This document shows positions 33,940-43,568 of a stretch of 64,000 nt of DNA, piece by piece (position 1 is the stretch's first letter; every line of letters starts with the position of its first letter). Source of the DNA: TMED8 sp038125725 (GTDB taxonomy: Bacteria; Pseudomonadota; Alphaproteobacteria; Rhodospirillales; Casp-alpha2); the NCBI GenBank assembly GCA_038125725.1, contig JAYPEK010000009.1, positions 31,590 to 95,589 of the forward strand, given 5' to 3'. A program made the position numbers and the translations under genes. The notes under the pieces are model-generated. The model worked only from the letters and a program-made list of their open reading frames with translations, did no database searches and was not told the DNA's origin.

Positions 33940-35207
33940 GGATGCTTTATCGGCAGCGCCGGGAATTTCGCCACCAGGTCATGGCGTTCGGTCCCCCGGC
34001 GGATTTCCAAGGGAAGCCAGGTGCCCGGCGCCTGGCGCTGGATCACCGCCACCAGATCGGCGGGCTGCTTCAACTCGGCACCGGCGGCGCGGACGATGAC
34101 GTCGTCGGCCTTGATCCCGGCGCTTTCGGCGATGGAGCCCGGGGCCACCTTGGTGACCGCGACGCCGCCCTCGCCGGGAGCGATATAGACGCCGAGCTTC
34201 GGTTTCTGGGGCGCTTCGGCGCGCTCGGCTTCGGGGCTGGCGGGAATGACGAAGGCGAGGTCGGCAGCGGCCTTCGGCAGGTGCGCGCAGTAGGCCGCGT
34301 GCACCGGCAGTGCCACGGCGACGTCGGCGATGCCCAAGTCCTTGAGTTGATGCGGGATGCCATGGCCGAATTCCGCATGGCCGCGTCCGACGATGCCGAC
34401 CACCAGGGCGTCCGGGTCGTCGCGCACGGCCTCGGCCATGGCTTCCGCCATGGCGAGGTCCCAGGTCAACTGCGCTTCGACGAAGTGTTGGAAGCCCTTG
34501 TCGGCGAGCACGTCGTCGAGGGTAATCTCGGCGGCCTTCTCATCGGATTTGCCGTGCCCGCTTTTCGCCATCGCCGCCATCTTGCCCCGGTAGACACCGG
34601 CGAGCGAACGGCGGTAGGCCTCGGATGCGGGCGCCGGCGTGCCGACGCCCTCGCGCTCGGCTTCCGGCACGGCGGCCCAGCCTTCCTTGCCGACACGGCG
34701 CACCAGCGCCCGATCGACGTTGGCGCCGACCATCTTGAGACCGTTCATGCGCGCCATCTGGAACAGCGGCATGTACATCTCGGCGCCGAAACCCCAGACC
34801 TGGTCCCACTGGCTTTGCTTCAGGAATTCATCGGCGGAGAGCTTGCCGGCCGTCCAGTCGTCGAGCACCGGCTGGATACGCCTCGGAAACATCTCGAAGG
34901 CGACGACGGTTTCCGGTCGCCGGCCCGCCAGTGCCGCCAACACCTGTCCCTGCCAAAGATGATGCTCGGCGTCGTCGTGGCTCTCGCCCAGCAGCACCAC
35001 GCGCTTGCCCGCCAGTTCGGCAAGCGCCGCGTCGGCGCTCATTGCCTGATTGGTGGCCGGTTCGAACCAGCCGGCCGGGGTGGGGCAGGCGGTGTCCGTG
35101 CCGGCGGCGGCCGGCGGCGCATGATCGCAGGCGGCCAGCACCAGAAGCGCCAGCGCCCAAAGAGCGGTCCGCCGGGGGCGGAGGAGGAACAGTCGGGTTT
35201 CGTTCAT
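33936..35207 (-). CDS. ChaN-like haem-binding lipoprotein with C-terminal PDZ domain
   Basis: A 423-residue lipoprotein: signal then lipobox LAAC with Cys27. Residues ~45-300 form a ChaN domain (GKRVVLLGESHDDAEHHLWQ, VAFEMFPRRIQPVLDDW, FGAEMYMPLFQMARMNGLKM). Campylobacter ChaN binds two haems between two molecules, so iron or haem handling is possible. Residues ~325-415 are a PDZ domain (PKLGVYIAPGEGGVAVTKV, then GSIAESAGIKADDVIVRAAG). This fusion with PDZ and its overlap with an M1-like peptidase suggest a surface protein-quality or haem-acquisition unit; this is inference. No TonB receptor is nearby. Confidence 0.85.
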   Translation of the reverse strand: MNETRLFLLRPRRTALWALALLVLAACDHAPPAAAGTDTACPTPAGWFEPATNQAMSADAALAELAGKRVVLLGESHDDAEHHLWQGQVLAALAGRRPETVVAFEMFPRRIQPVLDDWTAGKLSADEFLKQSQWDQVWGFGAEMYMPLFQMARMNGLKMVGANVDRALVRRVGKEGWAAVPEAEREGVGTPAPASEAYRRSLAGVYRGKMAAMAKSGHGKSDEKAAEITLDDVLADKGFQHFVEAQLTWDLAMAEAMAEAVRDDPDALVVGIVGRGHAEFGHGIPHQLKDLGIADVAVALPVHAAYCAHLPKAAADLAFVIPASPEAERAEAPQKPKLGVYIAPGEGGVAVTKVAPGSIAESAGIKADDVIVRAAGAELKQPADLVAVIQRQAPGTWLPLEIRRGTERHDLVAKFPALPIKHP

Positions 35208-35304
35208 GTGACCGTGTTCGAACGCTGCGGCACCGTCGCCGTCCGTCTAATATAGTCCGACGCGGCCGGAAAATAAGGACTCAGATCAATCGATCACGGG
35301 AAAG

Positions 35305-36186
35305 TCAGGCGGCGCGCGCCTTCAATGCCGACAGCGCGGCGATGTGTTCCGGCCCGACGCCGCAGCAGCCGCCGATAATCTCGGCGCCCTGGGCCAGCCA
35401 ATCCTCGGCGAAGGCGCGGTAGCGTTCCGGCGTCAGGTCGGCGCGGATCGGGCGCAGCGCCGCATTGGCCGCGGGGGTGTCGTCGACCAGCGCGAAGGCG
35501 TTGGCATAGACGCCGATGGCGGCGGACGTGCCGAGCGTATCGCGCGCCAGCGCCACCGCGTCGGCCATCACTTCCGGCTGCGAGCAGTTGAACAGGACGG
35601 CATCCGCGTGGGCGTCGCCCGCCAGCGCCAATGCGTCGGCCAGGTCCTCGCCGGAGCGCAGTTTTGGCCGGCCGGGTTCGGGGTCGGCGTCTTCCAGGGT
35701 GAAGCTCAGCCACAGCGGCTTCTCCGTCCCGGTGAAAGCGGCCACCACGGCGGCGGCCTCGGCGGTGCTGGACAGTGTTTCCGCCAGTGCCAGGTCGCAG
35801 AAGGGCAAAAGGTGTTCGCGGAACGGCGCCAGCATCTCCGGCGCGCGATCCGGCTCGAAGGCTTCAGGCGCATAGGAGCCGAACAGCGGCGGAATGCCGG
35901 CGGCGATCCGGACATTGCTACCGGCGGCGACCTCGCGCGCCAGTCGGCCGGCGCGGTCCAGAAGCTCGGCACCTTGTGCCTGGAAGCGTTCCTCGCCGAT
36001 ATGGAACGGCACCACGGCATAGGAATTGGTGGTGATGATGTCGGCGCCGGCGTCGATGAATTCCCGGTGCGCGCGGGTAATGAATTCGGGCGCTTCGATC
36101 AGCGCCAGGGCCGACCATTCCGGTTGGCCGAAGGGCGCGCCCATCCGCGCCAGTTGGCGGCCCATGCCGCCGTCCAGAACGATCAT
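35305..36186 (-). CDS. Homocysteine S-methyltransferase family protein
   Basis: A 293-residue protein of the family that includes MmuM and the N-terminal domain of MetH/BHMT. It starts MIVLDGGMGRQLARMG after GGGAGGTACGGCGG, and retains the zinc-site cysteines (FNCSQP and GGCCGVGPEHIAAL), with TNSYAVVPFHIGEERFQAQG as expected. It should transfer a methyl group to homocysteine (donor perhaps S-methylmethionine) or to a related thiol. It is divergent from prpE across 140 bases that include a palindrome. A longer open frame upstream runs into the prpE region and is not part of the gene. Confidence 0.9.
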   Translation of the reverse strand: MIVLDGGMGRQLARMGAPFGQPEWSALALIEAPEFITRAHREFIDAGADIITTNSYAVVPFHIGEERFQAQGAELLDRAGRLAREVAAGSNVRIAAGIPPLFGSYAPEAFEPDRAPEMLAPFREHLLPFCDLALAETLSSTAEAAAVVAAFTGTEKPLWLSFTLEDADPEPGRPKLRSGEDLADALALAGDAHADAVLFNCSQPEVMADAVALARDTLGTSAAIGVYANAFALVDDTPAANAALRPIRADLTPERYRAFAEDWLAQGAEIIGGCCGVGPEHIAALSALKARAA

Positions 36187-36269
36187 CCGCCGTACCTCCC
36201 AAAAAGCCGCCGATTGACTTCCATCAAGGCCAACGCCCCTCTTTGCCGTCATGGTCCCAGACGCTAAAC

Positions 36270-36283
36270 TGGTTTGCAAACCA
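36270..36283. promoter_or_regulatory. Perfect 14-bp palindrome with TTTGCAAA core (candidate ScfR/PccR-type operator)
   Basis: TGGTTTGCAAACCA is self-complementary and lies in the divergent region, 43 bases before the prpE ATG. TTTGCAAA is the core reported for ScfR-family regulators (RamB, PccR) that sense acyl-CoA and control propionyl-CoA and acetate genes. The match to core is seen; the regulator identity is inference, and no such regulator gene is in the window. Confidence 0.6.
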
Positions 36284-36326
36284 AATCCGCGCCGGCGCCT
36301 AGCCGCGCGAACTGACGGGGAACGAC

Positions 36327-38234
<1,908 letters not shown>

Positions 38235-38253
38235 GCAGCCACGGCGGGCGGTG

Positions 38254-38727
38254 TCAGGTGTCGAACTCGAGGGCGAACATCAGGTGACGGAGCGGCGCTG
38301 CCTCGCCGTCGAACGGCAGGGCCAGGCCGGTGTAGGCCTTGTATTCCTGGTCGCGCGCCCACAACACCTTGCCGGTGCTGATGAGCGGTTCGCCGGCCTG
38401 TAGCAATTCCACGTGCCGGTCGATGGTCATGACCAGATGTTCACCGGTGTAGTGATCGCGTGCCGTCTTGCCGCTCATGTCGTAGCCCAGGTAGTGGCTC
38501 AGATAGGTGCCCCAATAGCGGTATTGGAAATTGCTGCCGTCCTCGATCAGATCCTTGACGTAGACGAAGGGCATGATGTCGTGGATGTCCATCAATTCCA
38601 TGTCCGACCACTTGGGCCGGGGGCGGTTGCCGCGTTTCAGCTCCCAGTAGGCGAACAGCCGGCGCAACCGGTCGGACCCGATTTCACCGAGCTTCTCGAC
38701 CCCGAGGTGCTGGAACGGCGATTCCAT
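38254..38727 (-). CDS. PAS_5-family PAS domain protein
   Basis: A 157-residue single-domain protein matching the alphaproteobacterial PAS_5 family: LRRLFAYWELKRGNRPRPKW, then DIHDIMPFVYVKDLIEDGS, FQYRYWGTYLSHYLGYDMSG and LALPFDGEAAPLRHLMFAL. The function in this family is unknown; it may sense a ligand or serve as an adaptor. The start at 38727 was chosen because the conserved part begins there; a longer frame upstream reads through the next gene's promoter. It is divergent from the SDR gene with 54 bases between starts. Confidence 0.85.
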   Translation of the reverse strand: MESPFQHLGVEKLGEIGSDRLRRLFAYWELKRGNRPRPKWSDMELMDIHDIMPFVYVKDLIEDGSNFQYRYWGTYLSHYLGYDMSGKTARDHYTGEHLVMTIDRHVELLQAGEPLISTGKVLWARDQEYKAYTGLALPFDGEAAPLRHLMFALEFDT

Positions 38728-38781
38728 GATGGTTCCCGAGTTTCGTGCTAAGGTCGGCACATCATGACAGGGAGGAAACGC

Positions 38782-39477
38782 ATGACCAATCAAACCGCCT
38801 TGATCGTCGGCGCCGGTTCGGGCCTGAGCGCATCGCTGGCCCGGCGCGCGGCCGGGCGCGGCATGGATGTGCATCTGGCGGCGCGCAATATCGACAAGCT
38901 CGCCGGCTTGGCCGACGATACCGGCGCGACGCTACATGCCTGCGACGCCAGCGATCCGGCCCAGGTGGCGGCGCTGTTCGCGGCGCTTGATGCCGGACCG
39001 GGCGCACCGGGGCTGGTCGTCTACAACGCCAGCTACCGCACCCGCGGCCCGTTCCAGGACCTGGATGCCGAAGAGGTCAGGAAGACCCTGATGGTCGCCT
39101 GTTACGGCGGTTTCCTCGTCGGGCAGGAAGCGGCGAAACGGATGATCGAGGCCAGCGAGGGGACGATCCTGTTCACCGGCGCGTCGGCCAGCGTCAAGGG
39201 CTACAAGCAGTCGGCGCCCTTCGCCATGGGCAAGTTCGGCCTGCGCGGCCTGGCCCAGAGCATGGCGCGCGAGTTGGCGCCGCAGAACATCCACGTGGCG
39301 CATTTCGTCATCGACGGCGGAATCGAGCAGGTGGATGATCCCCGCAAGGAAGCGCGCGGCAACGACGGGCTTCTCGATCCCGACGCCATCACCGACACCT
39401 ACATGCATATCCTGGATCAGCCCCGAAGCGCCTGGACCTGGGAGGTGGAACTGCGCCCCTGGGTGGAGACTTTCTGA
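38782..39477 (+). CDS. Short-chain dehydrogenase/reductase family protein with altered active site
   Basis: A 231-residue SDR. The Rossmann glycine motif VGAGSGLSASLARR is present near the N-terminus and the NAS-type segment YNASYRTRG follows. The usual YxxxK is FxxxK (F147, K151 in APFAMGKFGLRGLAQSM), so the catalytic Tyr is lost, while the Ser region (TGASASVKG) is kept. Other SDRs with this F-type motif (GIHVAHVVIDG-like IHVAHFVIDGG) exist, so it is a subfamily feature. It may be a non-dehydrogenase. GGGAGGAAACGC precedes the ATG. Confidence 0.87.
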   Translation: MTNQTALIVGAGSGLSASLARRAAGRGMDVHLAARNIDKLAGLADDTGATLHACDASDPAQVAALFAALDAGPGAPGLVVYNASYRTRGPFQDLDAEEVRKTLMVACYGGFLVGQEAAKRMIEASEGTILFTGASASVKGYKQSAPFAMGKFGLRGLAQSMARELAPQNIHVAHFVIDGGIEQVDDPRKEARGNDGLLDPDAITDTYMHILDQPRSAWTWEVELRPWVETF

Positions 39478-39523
39478 GCCCGCGCCTATATCATCGCGGC
39501 CATCAGGGGGAACGGAGACGGCC

Positions 39524-40192
39524 ATGAGACGGTTGCTTTGGATATTGAGCTTGAGCCTTTTGCTGCTCGGCGCCGGCCCGTTGGCCGCGGCGGACGCGCC
39601 CAGCACGCTCAAATGGGACGACCTGCTGCCGCCGGAGGATCCGCTGGAGAGCCCTTTCGACGGCCTGACCGATGAGCAATTGAGCGATCTGGAATCGCTG
39701 CTCGGCATTCGCGACCTGGAGCGCCAGGGGCTGGTGTCGCCGGTCGACTCGGTCGCCGAGGAGGCCATCGAAACCCGCCACCGCTTGAAGAGCCAGGGCG
39801 TTGACGCCGATGCCATCCTCGCCAAGTACGATGCGCTGGAGCGCGAAGTGGCGCGGCGCGGCAAGCTCGCGGTCGCCCAGCTCGACGGCAAGGAAGTGCG
39901 GCTGCCGGGTTATGCGCTGCCGTTGGAACACAAGGGGACGGCGGTGAAGGAAATGTTGCTGGTGCCCTATCTCGGCGCCTGCATCCATGTGCCGCCGCCG
40001 CCCGCCAACCAGACCGTCTACGTCACCCTGGCGGAACCCTACACGGTGGGCGAGCTTTATGAGCCGGTCTGGATCACCGGGCGCATGAGCGTCAAGCCGA
40101 CCAACAAGTCGCTCACCTATGTGGACGGCAGTGCCGCCGTCGATGCGGCCTATACGTTGCAAGGCATCAAGGTCGAACCCTACAAGGAATGA
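39524..40192 (+). CDS. DUF3299 protein, predicted periplasmic
   Basis: A 222-residue protein with a signal peptide (MRRLLWILSLSLLLLGAGPL). The C-terminal DUF3299 domain contains LPGYALPLEHKGTAVKEMLL and VPYLGACIHVPPPPANQTVY, highly conserved in this family, and ends YTLQGIKVEPYKE. The acidic N-terminal half (DLLPPEDPLESPFDGLTDEQ) carries a coiled-coil-like segment. In gamma-proteobacteria DUF3299 genes occur next to DUF2796 (ZrgA) and ABC genes in zinc operons; here it is directly upstream of the same set. The box at 40223-40245 lies downstream of this gene, so it has its own promoter. Confidence 0.82.
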   Translation: MRRLLWILSLSLLLLGAGPLAAADAPSTLKWDDLLPPEDPLESPFDGLTDEQLSDLESLLGIRDLERQGLVSPVDSVAEEAIETRHRLKSQGVDADAILAKYDALEREVARRGKLAVAQLDGKEVRLPGYALPLEHKGTAVKEMLLVPYLGACIHVPPPPANQTVYVTLAEPYTVGELYEPVWITGRMSVKPTNKSLTYVDGSAAVDAAYTLQGIKVEPYKE

Positions 40193-40222
40193 ACGGCCCC
40201 CAGGGTTGTTGGTCTTGACTCG

Positions 40223-40245
40223 GAACTGTAACAGTATAACATTTC
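40223..40245. promoter_or_regulatory. Candidate Zur box upstream of zrgA-like operon
   Basis: GAACTGTAACA-G-TATAACATTTC has a right half identical to the alphaproteobacterial Zur site (TATAACATTTC) and a left half matching 8 of 11 inverted positions. It sits 36 bases before the start of the DUF2796 gene and overlaps a TATAAC that could be the -10 element, a normal position for repression. The DUF2796-ABC pair is a known Zur-regulated group in other bacteria. Confidence 0.6.
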
Positions 40246-40280
40246 GGTTCTGCCAGACACCTGAACCGACCGGACCCGCC

Positions 40281-40883
40281 ATGAAACACATTTCCCTTTT
40301 GTCGACGACCGTTGCCTGCGCTTTCTTCCTGATCGGCGCCGGTGCCCAGGCGCACGACGACCACAAGACCAAGACCGATGACCACCAGCACACCGAAGGC
40401 CACGCCCACGAACACGGCGCCGGCCGTTTGGACGTGGCGCTGGAGGGCGTCGAATTGGTGATCGAACTGACGCTGCCGGCCATCAACGTAGTCGGCTTCG
40501 AGCATCCGGCCGCCTCCAAGGCCGACCACGACGCCGTGCACGACGGTATCGACAAGCTCTCGGAAGGGGCACGGCTGTTTGCCTTTCCCAAGGCCGCCGG
40601 CTGCCGCATCGCCCGCGCGGAAGTCGATCCCGGCGACATGGAGGGGCATGGCCTGGAGCGGGACGAGAAACACGACCATGCCAAGGACGACCACGACGAC
40701 GAGCATGCCGACTTCGAGGCCCACTACCGGGCGCGCTGCGAGCACCCCGACGCGCTCGCCTCGCTCTCGGTCATGCTGTTCCAGGTGTTTCCGTCACTGC
40801 ACGAGGTGCGGGCGCGCTGGATTACCGCCAAGGGCCAGGGTGCGGCCAACTTGACACCCGAGCAGCCGAACCTCACCTTCTAA
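40281..40883 (+). CDS. DUF2796 protein, ZrgA-like periplasmic zinc-binding protein
   Basis: A 200-residue secreted protein with an N-terminal signal (SLLSTTVACAFFLIGAGAQA). Histidine-rich stretches HDDHKTKTDDHQHTEGHAHE and EKHDHAKDDHDDEHADFEAH flank the folded parts, expected to bind zinc; the family core includes HGAGRLDVALEG and the cysteines GCRIARAEVD and RCEHPD. Vibrio ZrgA, of this family, is a Zur-repressed zinc-uptake protein working with an ABC transporter. Downstream ABC genes and the upstream palindrome support the same role here. It may also act as a zinc store in the periplasm. Confidence 0.82.
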   Translation: MKHISLLSTTVACAFFLIGAGAQAHDDHKTKTDDHQHTEGHAHEHGAGRLDVALEGVELVIELTLPAINVVGFEHPAASKADHDAVHDGIDKLSEGARLFAFPKAAGCRIARAEVDPGDMEGHGLERDEKHDHAKDDHDDEHADFEAHYRARCEHPDALASLSVMLFQVFPSLHEVRARWITAKGQGAANLTPEQPNLTF

Positions 40884-40917
40884 CGCGTCCTTGATGGAGG
40901 GAGCCCGGCGCCGGACG

Positions 40918-41625
40918 ATGATCGATCTGCAAGACGTCCGTTTCCGCTGGCGCCCCCAGGATGCGCCGGTTCTGGACATTCCGTCGTTCACCGTCGCCGC
41001 CGGCGAGCGCGTGTTCCTGGCCGGCCCCAGCGGCAGCGGCAAGACCACGCTCCTCAACCTGATGGGCGGCGTCGCCCAGGCGGAGGCCGGCCACGTCGAG
41101 GTCGACGGCATCGATCTGTCGGCGCTTCCCGGCGCCGCGCGCGACGCGTTGCGGGCCGAACGCATCGGCTTCATCTTCCAGATGTTCAACCTGATCCCCT
41201 ATCTCTCCGTGCTCGACAACGTCACCTTGCCGTGCCGGTTTTCCCGTGCGCGCTCGGATGCCGCCCGGGCCGCGGCGGGCAGCGTCGAGGCCGAGGCCGA
41301 GCGCCTGCTCCGGCACATGGAGATCGGCCAGCCGGCGCTTTTGCACCGGCCGGCGGCGGCGCTTTCCACCGGCCAGCAGCAGCGGGTCGCGGTGGCGCGC
41401 TCGCTGATCGGCCGGCCCCGGCTGGTGATCGCCGACGAACCGACCTCGGCCTTGGACCGCGACGTGCGCCGCGCCTTCATGGAGTTGCTGTTCCACGAAA
41501 TCGAGGCGGCCGGCGCGACGCTCTTGTTCGTCAGCCACGACGAGACCTTGGCGGCCCAATTCGGCCGCACCGTCAAGCTCGCCGAAATTAATCGCGCCGG
41601 CGGGGCGGGGGAGGCCGGCGCATGA
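40918..41625 (+). CDS. ABC transporter ATP-binding protein of the MacB/LolD type
   Basis: A 235-residue ATPase with Walker A GPSGSGKTT, Q-loop FIFQMFNLIPYLSVL, signature LSTGQQQRVAVARSL, Walker B VIADEPTSAL and H-loop LFVSHDE. The FQMFNLIPYLSVLDNV spacing is LolD/MacB-like. The ATG at 40918 was preferred because the domain begins right there (MIDLQDVRFRW); another ATG at 40894 would add 8 residues. It overlaps the permease start by 4 bases and with the ZrgA-like protein forms one operon. The substrate is likely zinc or a zinc chaperone complex, by context only. Confidence 0.9.
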   Translation: MIDLQDVRFRWRPQDAPVLDIPSFTVAAGERVFLAGPSGSGKTTLLNLMGGVAQAEAGHVEVDGIDLSALPGAARDALRAERIGFIFQMFNLIPYLSVLDNVTLPCRFSRARSDAARAAAGSVEAEAERLLRHMEIGQPALLHRPAAALSTGQQQRVAVARSLIGRPRLVIADEPTSALDRDVRRAFMELLFHEIEAAGATLLFVSHDETLAAQFGRTVKLAEINRAGGAGEAGA

Positions 41626-42893
41626 TGACGCTCCGGGCGATCCTCGGGCTTTCGGTGAAAAGCCTTTTGAACCGGCGGCTCACCGTCGGGCTGACGGTGC
41701 TGGCGCTGGCGATCAGCGTCTTGTTGATGCTCGGTGTCGAGAAACTGCGCCATGACGCCAAGCTCGGTTTCGCCAATACCATCTCCGGCACCGATTTGAT
41801 CGTCGGTGCGCGTTCGGGCTCGATCCAGTTGTTGCTCTATTCCGTGTTCCGGATTGGCAACGCCACCAACAATATTTCCTGGAAGAGCTACCAGGAAATC
41901 GCAGCCAGGCCGGACGTCGCCTGGACGGTGCCGATTTCGCTGGGCGATTCGCACCGGGGCTTTCGGGTCATGGGCACGACGCCGGATTTCTTCACCCGCT
42001 ACCGCTACGCCGACGGGCGCGCGCTCGCCTTCGCCCAGGGCAAACCCTTCGATGATCTGTTCGAGGCAGTCCTCGGCGCCGAGGTGGCGGAGAGCCTGGG
42101 ATACGAATTGGGCCAGAAGATCGTCGTGGCACACGGCATCGGCGGCGCCGGTTTTTCCAAGCACGACGACAAGCCGTTCACGGTCGCCGGTATTCTGGCG
42201 CGCACCGGCACGCCCGCCGACCGCACCGTGCATGTCAGCCTTGCCGCCATCGAAGCCATCCACCTGGACTGGAAGGGCGGCTCCAAGGTGCCGGGCATGA
42301 GCATCAGCGCCGATCGCGCGCGGGCCATGCGGTTGCAGCCGAAATCCATCACCGCCTTCATGGTCGGGCTGAAATCGCGCCTGGGCGCCTTCCGCGCGCT
42401 CCGCGCCATCAACGAATACCGGCCGGAGCCGCTGTTGGCGATCCTGCCCGGCGTCGCGCTGCAGGAGCTCTGGGGCCTGATGGGGACGGCGGAGACGGCC
42501 TTGGGCGTGATCTCGCTGTTCGTCGTCGCCGGCGGGCTGGCGGGCATGCTGACCATGCTTTTGGCCGGCCTCAACGAGCGCCGGCGGGAAATGGCCATCC
42601 TGCGCGCCGTCGGCGCCGGGTCCCGGCACGTGTTCGCCATGTTCATCGCCGAGGCGCTGGTCATCACCGCCGCCGGCGCGGCACTGGGGCTCGCACTTTT
42701 GCAGTTCGGCGTGCTGGCGGCGCGGCCCTGGATCGAGAGCCGCTACGGACTGGTGTTGCCGCTCGGTTGGCCGGGCGCGCGCGATTGGGCGCTGCTGGGC
42801 CTCGTCGTCGCCGCCGGCACCCTGGCCGGTGCGCTCCCCGCGGCACTGGCTTACCGCCACGCCCTGGCCGATGGCATGACCGTGCGGACCTGA
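41622..42893 (+). CDS. ABC transporter permease of the FtsX/MacB type
   Basis: A 423-residue membrane protein with the typical 4-TM arrangement: N-terminal helix (TVGLTVLALAISVLLMLG), a large periplasmic MacB-PCD domain (residues ~45-290, IVGARSGSIQLLLYSVFRIG near its start), and three C-terminal helices (LGVISLFVVAGGLAGMLTML; HVFAMFIAEALVITAAGAAL; WALLGLVVAAGTLAGALPAA). The ERRREMAILRAVGAG motif before TM3 is the hallmark. MacB-type systems act mechanically on periplasmic substrates rather than transport solutes across the membrane. It forms the last gene of the ZrgA-like operon. Confidence 0.9.
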   Translation: MMTLRAILGLSVKSLLNRRLTVGLTVLALAISVLLMLGVEKLRHDAKLGFANTISGTDLIVGARSGSIQLLLYSVFRIGNATNNISWKSYQEIAARPDVAWTVPISLGDSHRGFRVMGTTPDFFTRYRYADGRALAFAQGKPFDDLFEAVLGAEVAESLGYELGQKIVVAHGIGGAGFSKHDDKPFTVAGILARTGTPADRTVHVSLAAIEAIHLDWKGGSKVPGMSISADRARAMRLQPKSITAFMVGLKSRLGAFRALRAINEYRPEPLLAILPGVALQELWGLMGTAETALGVISLFVVAGGLAGMLTMLLAGLNERRREMAILRAVGAGSRHVFAMFIAEALVITAAGAALGLALLQFGVLAARPWIESRYGLVLPLGWPGARDWALLGLVVAAGTLAGALPAALAYRHALADGMTVRT

Positions 42894-43036
42894 GCCGAAG
42901 ATAGAATCGGCCAAGGCCATTGAAATGCGAGGGAAAACGACTATGTTTCCCACGCTGGCGGCGGCGATAGGACTTTACTTTATAATTTTTGGTTATATAA
43001 GCCACAGGCTTTACGGCGAATTTGGGAGAACCAGAC

Positions 43037-43471
43037 ATGCTGATCGAGGAAATCCTCCTCAATAAGAACAAGTCCCTCGTGACGATCCGTCCCGACCAAC
43101 AGGTCAACGACGCTGTCGCGGTCCTGAGCGACAACAACATCGGCGCCCTGCCGGTCGTCGAGGACGGAAACCGCCTGGTTGGCATCATTTCCGAACGCGA
43201 CATCGTGCGCCTGGTTTCCGAACGCGGCGCCGAGGTGCTGTCCGCGCCGATCGCCGACGTGATGACCAGCGAAGTCTTCACCTGCACCCCCGCCGACGAC
43301 GTCGACGACGTCATGGGCCTGATGAAGTCGAAGCGGGTGCGCCATTTCCCGGTAGTGGAAAACGGCCGTCTGAGCGACATGATTTCGTCGCGCGACGCCA
43401 TGTTTGCGATGCTCGATGAATCGCTCGAACACCGCCGTAACTTGGCCGTCGCCTACGAATTGGTGCGCTGA
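43037..43471 (+). CDS. Tandem CBS-domain protein
   Basis: A 144-residue protein of two CBS motifs (residues ~15-68 and ~77-132): VNDAVAVLSDNNIGALPVVE, then LVGIISERDIVRLVSERG; VMTSEVFTCTPADDVDDVMG, then VRHFPVVENGRLSDMISSRD. CBS pairs bind adenosyl nucleotides such as AMP, ATP or SAM and regulate partners or sense energy state. The start is ATG after GGGAGAACCAGAC. Upstream, 42974-43000 contains an AT-rich promoter-like stretch (TTTACTTTATAATTTTT and TATATAAG). A single-gene unit; the partner is unknown. Confidence 0.9.
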   Translation: MLIEEILLNKNKSLVTIRPDQQVNDAVAVLSDNNIGALPVVEDGNRLVGIISERDIVRLVSERGAEVLSAPIADVMTSEVFTCTPADDVDDVMGLMKSKRVRHFPVVENGRLSDMISSRDAMFAMLDESLEHRRNLAVAYELVR

Positions 43472-43568
43472 CGCCGCCATTACTCTCAGACTGCGAAAAA
43501 TTACACCCTCTGAGGCTTGGTTTCCGTTAAACTTGTAGTCGGTTCCACGACGATCGAGGGGAATTCGG

